The notes: generated by a model from the sequence alone, not told the origin. A stretch of DNA of 64,000 bases from Amoebidium appalachense (GCA_963693365.1 CAVNZM010000002.1:10788001-10852000), one strand, 5' to 3'; counted from the first letter of the stretch, positions 51,270-63,469 are shown. Numbers and translations are program-made.

Positions 51270-53168
51270 GTATGTGTGTGTATACATGTGTGTGTGTGTT
51301 TGTGGGGGTGCTTTGTGTGTGTATGTGTGTGTATGCATGTGTGTGTGTGTCTGTTTGACAAGTGTTTGTGTGTTTGCGTGTATCTGTGTGTGTCTGTGTG
51401 TGTGCGTGTGTGGGTTGCTGCTTACCTTCGACCTCCTTGATACTGGACCGCAGCCATCCAAAGCTCTCCCGCTTGTGGCTTCTTGTGTTATGGTGCTTTC
51501 TCTTCTTCTGTTTGTCATTGAATGTTACTGAAGGTCCGTGCCAGGATTGGTTGTAATCCAGCCCAATGGTGGCACTTGATAACTAGTCGGTTTTGGGAAT
51601 TCCTCCCCCCCTCCCGGTTTAGGGGTGGTCCCCAGCCCTTTACACACACATTGCAAGCGGGGAGTTTAGCAAACAAAGCAATAAACCTCGGTATTGAGTC
51701 CAATTGGCAGTGCCTTGCCAATAGGCTGGGGGGATTACTCTTGCACGACAAGTCCTGGTGGCAGGATCTGTGAGGCTGGTGCATATGTACTAAAATCCAC
51801 AACCAAAAGTGCTCTGCCCCGACCATTACGTACTGACCCTTGAAAAGGCCATATTCCATGTGCAGCAAGTTTTTCACAGCAACATGTATTTGATCCGTGG
51901 CACACCACAAACGTCACTGCCTGCCAATTGAGGCTCCCACACAATAGTGACGTGTCGTACGGGGATGTGCCACAACAATGGGGCCTAGCAGGGACCCACC
52001 CACCTCGGCCTCCCTGCTGGCCTTTGCAAAGTTCTCCATGTCTGCTGGGGTCACCCCATACTCCTCCCTGGTCCTGGTGCCCCCCACAGGTCAGTGCCCA
52101 CCTATGCCTGGACACCACCCACACACCAAGCACACGGCACGCACTTCTTGCCCAGCATGGCGTAGACCCGCTGGGCCCGGCCAACAAGTTCCGTCTGCAG
52201 GTCCGTCACAAGCAGCCTGCAGCGCACACAGCGTTAGAACGTGCTGCCTGGTAACCTCCCTAGAGTGAAATCCACTTGCTTGCTTGGTTTGAATGCCTCA
52301 CCGTGTACCACTGAGTTGATCACGTACTTAAAAGTTAATTTGTTGTACCTCTGCCGCTGTAAAGGATACTGCAAAAGACATCTACATGTGTATTAAACAA
52401 GTAGTATAAAATAAAAAGAAGTAAGATAAAGAACATGCAGGTGTGTGGTTTCGGGGGTCTTCAGCGTGTGCCCCATGGAAACAGCAAAGTCAAAGCAAGC
52501 AGGACAGCACCCCACCCAGCTCTACTTGCATACCTGTTTCCCCTGTCCCCGTCGGTCGTATTGAGCGAGGCATCTGAACCATACCCACCAGCCCTCGTGT
52601 CGCTTTTCTGTGTCGTGTAGTTGCTTGTTAGGGCTTAAGACTGCCACATATAAAACAGGAGAAGAGCTGAGCTAACTTGGTTAGTCACAGCAAGCCACTG
52701 GCAGCTAGTCACCTCTAACTGTCAAACACCAGCAGTGAGTGTTAGTGGTGCACGCGAGCCATAAACCTAAGCGGCCAAGCACTTCACACACAGGGAACCA
52801 GCAGGGCCCAGCCACAGCCTACACCCACCACGTCGGCCAGAGCACAGGCCTCTTCCTGGTGCTGGGCCGCAGCCACAAGGGTGCTGGGCAGGCCGCAGCC
52901 AAGCAGCTCGCCCGTGTCCACCTGGCAGGCACTGTCCACATAGCGCCCATCGGCACTGGCCCTGCTCCCGCAACCATGTTACTGGCCGTAAACGGAGGCA
53001 ACCCCGCTTAGCACTGACCGTAGGGTCTTGCCCGGCACCCACCCCTTACCTCAGATCCTCAGAGATGGCCAGGCCCTCTGCCATCTTGCGTCGCCTCTTG
53101 AGCACCACCATACTGTCGCCGCTGTCGCGGCGTACAACTACGCCCTCTTGCCCAGCATCTGGGTCCAT
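47387..53168 (-). CDS. TMC: TMC (transmembrane channel-like) family protein
   Basis: Nineteen exons, 613 aa, all phases consistent: 53168-53050, 52216-52145, 52073-52004, 51507-51426, 50095-49926, 49868-49738, 49679-49523, 49461-49411, 49335-49228, 49113-48986, 48919-48850, 48785-48729, 48668-48529, 48174-48055, 47997-47911, 47849-47786, 47720-47635, 47573-47495, 47437-47387. The N-terminus is charged and basic (KKRKHH), followed by about ten hydrophobic segments. The TMC signature appears as CWQQVLGQEMYRL (exon 12). LCTWDFGLS (exon 7) and DTCGPHANY (exon 16) also match the family. Animal TMC1/2 are hair-cell mechanotransduction channel subunits; here the role is unknown. It is shorter than animal TMCs. 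Intron 6 has a GC donor (GCATGCGA). Intron 4 is 1,330 nt, mostly GT repeats. Confidence 0.9.
50100..51420. repeat. GT-repeat array filling TMC intron 4
   Basis: Interrupted (GT)n over about 1.3 kb, with pure blocks at about 50803-50872 and 50995-51074. Long Val-Cys or Thr-His frames in both directions are artefacts of the repeat. Confidence 0.95.
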
Positions 53169-54728
53169 TCTTCTGTGCTGTCACAGGAAAGCTCCCGAAC
53201 ACCGTAAGTTAGGCTTGGACGATTTCCTGTGCGAGATCTGGGCAGTAGATTTAACAACCACGCCACGCTGAAACCAACTGCTTGCTATTTCGTACCAGTC
53301 CGTTGCGTGTTTTCTCAACCTCTCTCTGCCTGCTAAACACCATTCGGCCCTTTCTCTCCTGTGTACCTGCTAAACACCTTTCTGCCCTCTTTCTCTCGTG
53401 TCTGCTGCTGTCTAAGCCCACACCGTTCACTCCAGACTCAGCCCAGACCATCACAGCCACACAACTGCAGGTTTTGTGTCAAGGTCGGGTGCGGGATTGA
53501 CCAATCACAGCTGTTTGCGCACTTCCGAACAGCAGTTGGTTATTTCCGGGAAACAGCTAAATTTACAGATCTTTGGCCGAAATGTTACTATTGGCTTGTG
53601 GGGTACCTATCAAGAGCTTTGATATCGTAAGTTGTTGCTTTATTGTTACATAGGCTATCCCAGTCGCAGAGCTGCTGAATGCGATATGTACAATTTAGCT
53701 ACAGTCAGCTACAGGTAGTCTTGAGTTATGGTTGGTTACCATAATCAATAGCGAATATACATGCTTCTGCCCTTTTGAATTGACAGCTCCCCCCAAAGAT
53801 GGGATATTTTCTCCTTTGTATGGGAAATTTTCAGTGGCTCACTGTCGCGACTGCGCGTCAACTTGCAAGAGGGCGCTGACTCCGGAGGTCTCCCCGAAGG
53901 CCGAGGAGCGGGCCGGAGGGGAACGCACAGTAGCCTGGCCCGAAACTGTGCAAGCTCTTTCTCTCTCTCAGTGCGGCTGCTGTTGCAGACCAAACGGGCA
54001 TCCGCACGCCTGCCGGAAACTTCGCCTCTGCCCTGGACAGGTGCAAGTCAGGACTCAATAAAGGCAACGTCTTGCACAGCTGGCGGAGACATGACCGGAA
54101 GGCCTACACGTGCCTGTAGACGTGTGCATACATATGATGGAGTTTGTGTTCTTCCTTTTCAGTTGGTAACCTTCTGTGCCCCTCTGGCTTGTCCTCGCAA
54201 GGCACACGTGCAAAACGTGTGCCTAGGGCAACCACTGCGTGCGAAACATACGTATGCTTGGAGTACGTTACTGGAATTGCGATTCTAGTTCGAATGATGG
54301 GTGATGGAACCTCAGGGCTCAGCTCCCTCTTGGTTTGTGCATACGAGGCGACCAGAGGGCCAGCGGAGTGAGGGATGTGACAGGGAGTACAAACAATAGG
54401 TGCTTGCTGCCTGCTGGGTACGTGCAGAGTCGGGCACGGACGTTGTTGAGCAGAGCAATTCTTGGGCAAAGCCTGTGTCAGGGCGCCGCCACACGCACTA
54501 ACAAGCTAACACTGCAGTCCAAGCTGCGACCATACATACAGTCCCCTTCCTTAAATTTTCATGCATATTTCACATAGGCCAGCTACAGCAGCAGCCAACA
54601 TCGAATCATGTTTCAGCCGTCACCTCGTCCTTCATACGGCAAACCTGTATCACTACGCAAAGCCTTCATAAATAAGCAAGCCGACCCGCAAACACTCCAC
54701 GGAGCACTGCACCAGACAAGCGCATGAA
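53169..54728. other. Intergenic region, no gene seen
   Basis: Upstream flank of the TMC gene and downstream flank of the methyltransferase. Several frames of 60-140 codons occur, but none shows splice-bounded continuity, domain motifs or the GC-rich composition of the nearby exons. Confidence 0.5.
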
Positions 54729-55488
54729 TCAGAAGTCGTGGGGCCGCACGCCTGCCCTCTGCAGTATCTGCTCGGCGCCCACCACCTCACGCAGCAGCCA
54801 GCCCGCTAGCACACGCGCACTGTTATCCTCGGGCAGGGGCGTGTGCATGCAGCCACTTGTGCGCAAGTGCCACAAGGCCATGGCCACGGTGGCCGATATG
54901 TTGAAGCTCTGCACAAACCCGCTCATGGGCAGCACAAAGTTGGTGTCGGCCAGGCTGGCCACTGCCTGCGACACACCGCGGTGCTCGTTGCCAAACACAA
55001 GCGCCAGGCGGCAGTGGCCCGGCAGGGCCAGCTGGTCCAGGGGCACAGACCCGGCACACAGGTTGGCCGCCAGCACCGTGTAGCCCTCCTCCTTCAGCCG
55101 CCTGGGAAGGGAAAGGGGTCAGATAAAGGGAGCGCCGGGCCCAAACAGCGAACTAGGGGGGTTGCAGCACGTACAAGAGACACTCTGGGGCAGACCTGTG
55201 GCGGTGCAGCGTCAGCCACTTTGCGCTGCTCTTTGCTATGTCGTCGCGCGTGCGGAAGGCAGAATAGCTCTCGACCACGTGCACGTCCTGCACGCCCAGC
55301 CCGTCGGCCGTGCGCAGGCAGGCCGACGCGTTGAAGTCGTCGCTGATATTTTCCAGCACCAGCCGCACCGTGTGGCGTGAGCCCAGCACCCCCAGCTGCC
55401 GGCTCAGCCGTGCGGGGGCCACATGCGGCCGCAGCACCTCCACTATGCGCCGTGCCGCTGTGGGCGTCAGCGTAAGCCCACCGCCCAT
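54729..55488 (-). CDS. SpoU/TrmH-family RNA 2'-O-ribose methyltransferase
   Basis: Two exons, 55488-55196 and 55101-54729, joined across a 94-nt intron to give 221 aa (E. coli TrmH is 229). The start is in a strong context (GCCACCATGG). All three SPOUT motifs are present: motif 1 with N-X3-A-X2-R in DFNASACLRTADGLG, motif 2 VFGNEHRGVS, and motif 3 LPMSGFVQSFNISATVA, which form the knotted SAM site. The family methylates ribose 2'-OH, typically Gm18 of tRNA. The exact substrate and compartment are not visible, and no clear targeting peptide was seen. It diverges from the monooxygenase gene. Confidence 0.93.
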
Positions 55489-56018
55489 GGTGGCGGGCAG
55501 ACTTAACCGTTGCGTATAGTGCAATCAGCCTAATTATATTGTAGTTAACAGTCTAGTTCACAGACAATACACGGTGGCTTTGTGCAGCTCCATTCATCAC
55601 TGCAATCAAGAGAAGACGGTAAGGCAACCCTGGCTTTATCTGCCTTTCGGACGCCGCAACACTCAGCAGTCACGGTGAGCTTGGGCGTGTCACGTGGTAG
55701 GTTGTGCCGTGCGTGTCACGTGGTAGGTCGTGCCGTGCGTGCCACGTGGCTAATATGTGTAGTGTATGTGTGGCAGTGTGGCACCGTGTGACTGCGAGTC
55801 TAGGGAGCCACAATCGCCACTATTCGCAAGTTTGCCTTATATAGTAGGAGCAACCGTTGACTCTGATTGGCTAGCTTGGCACCCAAAAGAATTTTTGTAT
55901 TTTTCAGGGACCTCAGAGGGCCTGCCCTGCATGCGCAGCCACCAACCCTCAGACTGGCCAGGCCTCAGTCTGCAGGTGCCCTTCCTGACCACCGTCCGCA
56001 GCTTGAAACCTCAGCACC
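55489..56018. promoter_or_regulatory. Divergent intergenic region, probable shared promoter zone
   Basis: 530 bp between the start codons of the methyltransferase (-) and monooxygenase (+) genes. It contains a short direct repeat of GTGTCACGTGGTAGGT-like sequence (about 55686-55735, two exact copies, with a third partial one near 55738). Each copy carries the palindrome CACGTG, a possible bHLH/bZIP site. No TATA box was assigned. Confidence 0.45.
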
Positions 56019-56668
56019 ATGCCTATCACCATTGTTCATGTGTTTGTGCACGTCAAGGTGCGTGTCCTCTCTATTGATACTGGCATCCCTGCAAAGCCTC
56101 GCAGACTAACCTCCCCCCCCACCTTTCCCTCCCACACCCTTTCACATCACAAAAAAAAAAAAAAAAAAAAAAAAAAAGACCACCCACAAAAACACGTAGA
56201 ACCGTATACATCTGTACGGCCGGGTTTTTTTGGAACAATCTATACTGGACGCAGATTTGTGGTTGCGCCATGGCCTTAGTCCACTTGCTGTGTTATCGGT
56301 GCACTACAACGACATGGCATGGGCTTGCAAATCAAAGCGCATTTGGAAAGGCGAGAACTGGAGAGTTGGAGGAGGCTAAGTGGTGGTTTGAGAGTGCGAC
56401 CTACAAGAGACAGACTGTCGTGAAAATTTTTTTGTTGCTCAGGTTGGTTGAGGAGGTAAGGTCTCTTAGTACCGTTGGTAAGCACGCTTGGTGGAGTCGT
56501 TGTGGGGTCTAGGAAGTTGACTGCCGAAATTCTGAATGAGGAGGTGTGCCAATCGGAAATTGATGTGCCTAGCTGAAAAGACTGGATCTACACACAGAGC
56601 TGGGCGGCACTAAGCCGTCTAAGGCAGCGTGAGGAATATTGCCTTAGTCTCCCCCCCCTCCCCCCCCT

Positions 56669-56699
<31 letters not shown>

Positions 56700-56706
56700 A
56701 AAAAAT

Positions 56707-56756
<50 letters not shown>

Positions 56757-57206
56757 GCACACACACACACAACCACCAGCACCAACACCCCCACCACAAC
56801 CACCACCCACAGCTGTGAACACCCCACACGCACACACAAAAAAGAAAAAGAGAGAGGAAAAAAAGAATATAGTGTTTTCCCACAACTTCTTCACTGTTGG
56901 TATTGGTATTGTGTGTGTGCTGACTGCCTGCTGCAGGCCGGCACGGAGGAGGCCTTCAAAGCGGCGTCGCTGGAAAATGCCAGAAACAGCGTGCAGGAGC
57001 CCGGCATAGTGCGCTTCGACGTGCTGCAGGTCCACACCCCTTCCCTTACCTCTTGTGCCCCCCAGCCCCCCCCCCCTCACCCCCAGTAACTACCTTCTTG
57101 CTGGAGCAGTCCCACCTACCTCACCAACTCCAGCTCCCTTGCCGCAAACTCATGTTCCTGCTCACAAACAGGCACACAGCTGCAAAGTTTCAGTGACCAG
57201 GGGATC

Positions 57207-57237
<31 letters not shown>

Positions 57238-58027
57238 TCTCGCTTATGCAAGAATGGCCGTTTAAGGAGTGAGCACAAAGCTCACACGTTCGGTGCCACT
57301 GGGGAGTTTTTTGGGCTGCATACACCTGTGTGTGCATGTGTGTGTGTGACAGTATGCAAACAAACCTTTTCTGACTTGCGTTAAAATTTGACTGAGTGTG
57401 GAAGGTGTCTTCTTAATTTATGTTTTGTGCCCGCCAACTTCTGGATACTGATAATGCTTATTTTTTTTTTATTTTTATTTTTTTGGTTTTTGAGTACGTC
57501 CGAGTCCTTGTGTATGCTTTTCTGTCTGTCTCATATGGAGAACATGGTGCGTACACAAACTATTATGCCAAAGGCCAGCACTAGGCCAGCCAGTACAGAG
57601 CCAGTGACCTCTTGGCTTTGGTCGATGCACCTTCTCTCACCGCACACACCCCCTGCAGCAACAAGACGACCCGACCCGGTTTGTGCTCGTGGAGATCTAC
57701 AGGGACGACAAGGCCCCGGCCGCCCACAAGGTGTGCGGTGCCCTGCATGTGGCCACACACAGTTAAAAGCCTACCCCAACAAGGGGGGGAGGGGGGCACA
57801 TGGTATGAGGGTGTGGGGCTGAATAGGTCGGGTGCAGGAGACTGCGCACTACAACAAGTGGCGGGACACCGTGGCAGACATGATGGCTGAGACCCGCACA
57901 GCGTACGTGGCCCCGTGTGTGTGTGTGTGTTTGTGTGTGTGTGGAAGGAGATGGGAAATGGAGGGTATGGGTGTGCATGACTCGGATGCTTTTGGTTTCC
58001 CTGTGGCCTGTGTGTGTGTGTGTATGT

Positions 58028-58086
<59 letters not shown>

Positions 58087-58342
58087 TCGCAAGCAGTGCC
58101 GCAGTGGTATTAGGTCTGCAAGATACCTTTTTAAGCGAAGAATTAAACCCAGACCAAGCATTTGGGAGCTTGTTCAGTTACACAGTACCTGCAACACAAT
58201 GAAATGTTCCACACGGCACGCGCACATACACACATACACACACACACACACACACCATGGGTTGCTAACGGCATATGGGTTGGGCAGGAGCAAGTTCAGC
58301 AGCCTGTTCCCCACCGACACCCAGTACGAGTATCCCAACTGA
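56019..58342 (+). CDS. Antibiotic-biosynthesis-monooxygenase (ABM) domain protein
   Basis: Five exons, 107 aa: 56019-56057, 56937-57029, 57659-57730, 57838-57902, 58288-58342. The single ABM ferredoxin-like domain is nearly the whole protein. It has VHVFVHVK as the first strand, the helix with ENARNSVQEPG, the strand RFDVLQQ, FVLVEIYR, and the HYNKW helix. Relatives include YgiN-type quinol monooxygenases and LsrG, small dimeric cofactor-independent enzymes or isomerases; the substrate here is unknown. Exons are only 39-93 nt while introns reach 879 nt and carry (CA)n, poly-C and poly-G. The last five codons and stop are the first unit of a downstream minisatellite. Confidence 0.92.
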
Positions 58343-58580
58343 ACCGATAATACGAGTATATCCCAACTGAACCGATAATGAGTATATCCCAAATGGGCCC
58401 GCTAATAGTATATCCCAACTGAGCCCAATAATAGTATATCCCAACTACGAGTATATCCCAACCGAGACCAATGGGCCCGCTAATAGTATATCCCAACTGA
58501 GCCCAATAATAGTATATCCCAACTACGAGTATATCCCAACCGAGACCATTGTAGTACATAAGAGTATATCCCAATTGAGT
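58325..58580 (+). repeat. Minisatellite beginning at the ABM gene stop codon
   Basis: TATCCCAA occurs at 58331, 58358, 58385, 58410, 58436, 58454, 58488, 58515, 58531 and 58566, usually within GAGTATATCCCAACTGA. The first occurrence is the coding end (Glu-Tyr-Pro-Asn-stop) of the ABM gene. Its 3' end lies in the 382-bp gap before the AlaRS stop. Confidence 0.9.
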
Positions 58581-58724
58581 CTAGTGCCCCAACTAAGCCC
58601 ACACTTGAGCCAAACATAAGTGTCTCGATTAAGCCCTGCGTCCCCGGCCAGACCAGCTGTGGCCCGGGGGGCAGGCTTAGGTTTTACTTTAAGTGCGGTT
58701 AAAGCACACCGTGCATGCACGCGC

Positions 58725-61654
58725 CTAGGCCAGCTTGGACGTGGCATGGGCCTGGGCCGTGCTGACAGCCTCAGCTGCAGCCTTGGGGTTGGTGCCTACG
58801 GCCTGGGCAGTCTGGTCCCGCCCACCACCCTGCATGCACACAGTCAGCACACATGCATGCACACAGTCAGCGCACATGCACACAGTCAGCACACCATGCA
58901 TGCACACAGTCAGCACACCATGTATGCACACAGTCAGCACACCATGCACACCATGCATGCACACAGTCAGCACACCATGCACACCATGTATGCACACAGT
59001 CAGCACACCATGCATGAACACCGTCAGCACACCATGCATGCACACAGTCAGCACACCATGCATGCACACAGTCAGCACAACATGCACACCATGCATGCAC
59101 ACCGTCAGCACACCATGCATGCACACAGTCAGCACACATGCACACCATGCATGCACACATTCAGCAAACCATGCATGCACACAGTCAGCACACATAAACA
59201 CCATGCATGCACAGTCAGCACACATAAACACCATGCATGCATACAGTCAGCACACCATGCGTGCACACAGTCAGCACACCATGCGTGCACACAGTCGGCA
59301 CACCATGCGTGCACACAGTCAGCACACCATGTATGCACACAGTCAGCACACCATGCACACCATCTATGCACACAGTCAGCACACATGCACACCCATGCAT
59401 GCATACAGTCAGCACACCATGCATGCACACAGTCAGCACACCATGCATGCACACAACCAGCACACATGCACACCATGCATGCACACAGTCAGCACACCAT
59501 GCATGCACACATGCACACCATGCATGCACACAGTCAGCACACATGCACACAGTCAGCGCACATGCACACCATGCATGCACACAGTCAGCGCACATCACAT
59601 GTTTACGTGCACACCACCATGCACGCATGCAAGGGCCTGCACACACCTTGCCACCCAGGATGGGTGATACGGCAGCAACCCACTCGTCAGCACGCAGACC
59701 CGCCGTGACCTTGCTCTGTGCACAGACCAGTGAATTCATCAGTGTGTGCCCACAATGGGTAAAAGGCCAGAACATGAGTCGAGAACATTTGCTTGCACCG
59801 TTGTGGTGCCCATAACTCTCTGTTGATGGCATCAATGTCTAGGTCTACCATTGCACTGTACCACTGTGTTATGCGTGGCTGCAGGCAGTGGGCGTGTGCA
59901 TTGGAGTGGGAGTGGTATATGGGATGGGAAGAAAGGCACTTCTTATACATCATGGAGACACCAACCGTAGTGCCCCTTTCTGGTCACCCCCACCCTCCCC
60001 TCTCCAACGATACACCCTACATCCGTATGCTCCCTTCGATCATCCCAACCCTACCCCCCACCAACCAATAAAACAATGGGGGCCACATACGGCGGGGACT
60101 GCTGCCATGACGGTGACCTTCTGGGCCTCATTGTCGACCGACAGCAGCATCACGGCCATGTCCGGGGCACTGGCCTTGAGCTGCTTAAGCGCAGCATCCA
60201 GCGCCTAGGCAGAACACGTCACCATCAATGGCTTATATGGCACCATCCACACACCGTGTCACCCCCATACACCCTCATAGGTCACCCCCATATGCGATAT
60301 CACCACACACGTACCCATATGTTACCCCCATAATATCACCACACACGTACCCATATGTCACCATCCACACACCCACATGTCACCATGCAACACCCCACGT
60401 GCAACACCCCACGTTACCCCAAATTACCACCCATCAACCCAAAACCATGTGCACGCCCTTAACCGTAATAGTGTGTACAGGGAACCCACACCCTCTCCCT
60501 TCCCTCCCCCCCCCCTTCCCCCCCCCCCCCCCCCCCCTCCCTCAACCCATATGTACATCCACACACGTAGGTGTGCTGGCCCACCCCAGCATGCCTGCCC
60601 CCCCCCAGCACGCACCTTGCCGTTTGAGCCCACATCCAGCTGGGCCACCACAAACTGGGCACTGGCATTGGCCTCGGCCAGCTTCTTGGCCGTCTCCGTG
60701 GCCTGCAACATAGCCAGTCAGTCCACCTACCAACCAGCCAAAGCAACCCCCCCCCCCCCCCCCCCCCCCCCCTCCCCCCCCCCTCCTCTCTCTCTCCCAG
60801 CCTGCCGCCCGCCCCCTCGCCCGCCCGCCCGCCCGCCCGGGCGTACCTCCGTGACCTGTGCAGCCTTTCTTGCCTTGTCCCAGTCATCAAACCTCTTCTT
60901 CAGATCCTTGAGCTGCCCACGCAGCTGCTCCTTGCTGACGGCTGGGATGGTGGCCCCGTCCACCTCAGCACCCAGTTGGATCACGGCCTTGTTGAGCGCC
61001 TAAGGGCCATGAAGGTCAGCACCCACAGCCAGCACCACACACAGGCACATGCATGCACATATGTGCACACACAGACGCACATGCCCACCCATCCACATGA
61101 ACACGCACACACCAATGTACACATGGTTGCATACAAACACCTCCACAACAACCTGCATGCAGACCAGCACACAAGCGGACACAAACACAACCAACCACCT
61201 ACCAGCCAGCCAGCCACCCACCCACCACCCCCACACCCACACCCACGCACGCACGCACCTGCAAGTCCAGCTTTGCGGCCTCATTGACCTTCTCCTGCAG
61301 GTACTTGGCCAGGTCGTAGGCCTGCACCCCCCAGTCAGTCTTGCTTCAGCCAAACCCCCCCCCCCCCCTCCCCTCCCCCATGCTCGTGCACGCACCTCCT
61401 TTGCAGCCGGGCCTGTCACAGCCACTATGCGGCGGATGCCTTTAGCAATGGCCTCCTCACTGAGCACGGCAAACCGCTGGATGTCTCCTGTCTGGGCCAC
61501 GTGCCTGGGTGTGCTTCTAGTCAGCACACACCACCATCCTCTCAAAGTCCTCATCCATGTCTCCCACTCTCCCCCCCCAATCCCACCCCACACACACACC
61601 CTTATACCTGCCACCACCCACGCACACACACACACAAACACACACGCACGCACA

Positions 61655-61713
<59 letters not shown>

Positions 61714-62303
61714 TGACACGTACGTGCCACCGCAGAACTCCACGGAGGTAGTCTGCCACTGGGCATTTGCCGGGTTCTTGAGGATGTCCTCAACCTCGTA
61801 GCCCACAGCCACCACCCTGACTGGGTCCGGGTACACCTGCCCAACAGTCAGCACCCAGCCATTCGGCCCAAGTGCCCTCCCAGCCAGTGCCCACCTCCCC
61901 AAAGACGGCCCTCAGGCCGTTGATCTCCTTGGCCTGCGCCAGCGTGGCCTCCATCTTGCCCACGGTCCTGTTTGCCTGGATAAACCCACCCACTATGCGC
62001 TCAACCTCCTGCAGCTGCTGCCCACTCACGGGTTTCTGCAAACCCCCACCCACCGTCAGCACATGTGCCCCCCCTCCCCCCCCTCCCCCCTCCGCCCCCT
62101 GCATGGCACGTACGCCGTGTGCGAAGTCGAAGCGCAAGCGGTCTGCCAGCACGAGGGAGCCCTTCTGGTCCGAGTCCTTGCTGACGGCCTCACGCAGGGC
62201 ATAGTTGAGCAGGTGTGTGGCCGTGTGGTTGCTCATGATGGGCGTGCGCCGCTCCTACCCACCCGATTAGCCACTTGTTATCTCCCCCCTCCATCCCCCC
62301 CCC

Positions 62304-62334
<31 letters not shown>

Positions 62335-62335
62335 C

Positions 62336-62376
<41 letters not shown>

Positions 62377-62966
62377 ACACCTCGTCGATAGTGGCTGTGA
62401 CCGTGTCGCCGACCCTCAGGCTGCCGCTGGACATAGTACCCACGTGCAGCACATAGCCGCCGTAGACCTGGCAGTCGGCCACCGTGAACTCCTGCTCCTG
62501 TGCACCCAGCAGGAACCCGGTGTCGTACACCTGCCCACCTGCACGACCCCCTCAGCACCAGTACCCCCCCCCCCCTCCCCCCCCCCCCCCCCCCCCCCCC
62601 CAGGGCACTGACCCTGCTCGGCATAGAGGCATGTGCGGTCCAGCAGCACACCAACCCTCTTGTTGCTGTCCTCTGCGATCTCGTCCACAAAGGCCTTGTC
62701 TGCATACAGCGCCAGCACCTTGGCCGTGCACGGCTCAAACACTGTGCCCCCCCAGTCAGTGACCACACAGGCAGGGCCCAGGCCACTGGGGGGGCCATGT
62801 ACCGTATCTGGAGCCGTCCTTCCTGTAGTTGTACTTTGGCTGGTCGTCCGTGGCCGGCACATTCTTGCCCTTGAGCTCGGCAATGGCGTGCACGTCAAGA
62901 GCCACCGCATCACCCTTGCGCTGGTCTGCAGCACTGCAGTCAGCAGCATGAAGGGGCATGCACATA

Positions 62967-63012
<46 letters not shown>

Positions 63013-63469
63013 TACACACACACACACAGATACACACACACACACACACACACACATACACACACGCACACACGCGCACACGCACGCACGCGCACTCACA
63101 CCCATACACACACACTCAACGAGGCCACAGCGTCCACTCCACAACCACTTCCTCCCCCCCCCCCAACCACTACCATCACCACCCCTACCTCCAACCCCAC
63201 CCTACCCCGGGGCATATGCATACACACATGCTGCTGGTGTGAATGCCCCCCAAACACACACATACCAGAACATACTGCACAACAATAAACCGCTTCATCC
63301 CCTCCCCTCCCTCCCCCTCCCCCCCCCCCCCCCCCCACCTCCGGCCTGGGAGATCAGCTTAGCCTCGTCCCTAGCGGCCTCATAGCCTTTGATGTCGACC
63401 TTGAGCCCTCGCTCCTCGGCCATCAGCACTACAAGGTCCAGCGGGAACCCGTACGTGTCGTACAGCCGC
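58725..63469 (-). CDS. AARS1: Alanyl-tRNA synthetase, C-terminal 544 residues (5' part outside window)
   Basis: Fourteen exons: 63469-63339, 62925-62803, 62741-62613, 62538-62381, 62254-62114, 62035-61895, 61836-61724, 61504-61396, 61321-61259, 60999-60847, 60702-60616, 60204-60091, 59715-59647, 58829-58725. The first visible exon has [11 protein letters not shown], the end of the aminoacylation half. The beta-barrel and editing domain follow, with the zinc/editing motifs HTATH (exon 62254-62114) and CGGTH, the latter split by an intron, and then AQTGDI. The C-Ala domain runs to a Gly-rich start ([12 protein letters not shown]) and TAG at 58725. The enzyme charges tRNA-Ala and hydrolyses misacylated Ser/Gly. 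Catalytic motifs 1-3 lie beyond the right edge. Introns carry sense-strand poly-G and CA/GT repeats. Confidence 0.96.
58832..59636 (-). repeat. 24-bp minisatellite of branch-site/acceptor units filling the last AlaRS intron
   Basis: About 28 tandem units, counted by eye, fill almost the whole 817-nt intron 59646-58830. On the sense strand the unit is GTGTGCTGACTGTGTGCATG plus CATG. The unit next to the exon ends GCATGCAG and is the real acceptor; internal units read GCATGCATG, so they lack AG. Confidence 0.95.
62283..62372. repeat. Poly-C then (CA)n in an AlaRS intron
   Basis: On the sense strand this is GTGTGT immediately after the donor followed by poly-G. The same layout recurs in several AlaRS introns (about 60509-60537, 60749-60782, 62569-62601, 63319-63336). 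Confidence 0.9.
62966..63116. repeat. Interrupted (CA)n in an AlaRS intron
   Basis: CA repeats with GATACA and CGCA interruptions within the intron between exons 63469-63339 and 62925-62803. Confidence 0.9.

Noticed and set aside
52767-53042. Extra coding exon inside TMC intron 1
   Set aside because: Open frames exist in more than one phase, but exon 1 (ending phase 2) joins exon 2 at 52216 in frame without it, and no TMC-like motif is present.
53863-54469. Open frames of 120-140 codons between TMC and the methyltransferase
   Set aside because: Composition is unlike local exons, there is no recognisable motif, and overlapping frames exist on both strands.
58832-59636. Possible CRISPR-like array of short repeats
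   Set aside because: Units are directly tandem with no unique spacers, lie inside an intron of a eukaryotic gene and carry splice-type motifs.
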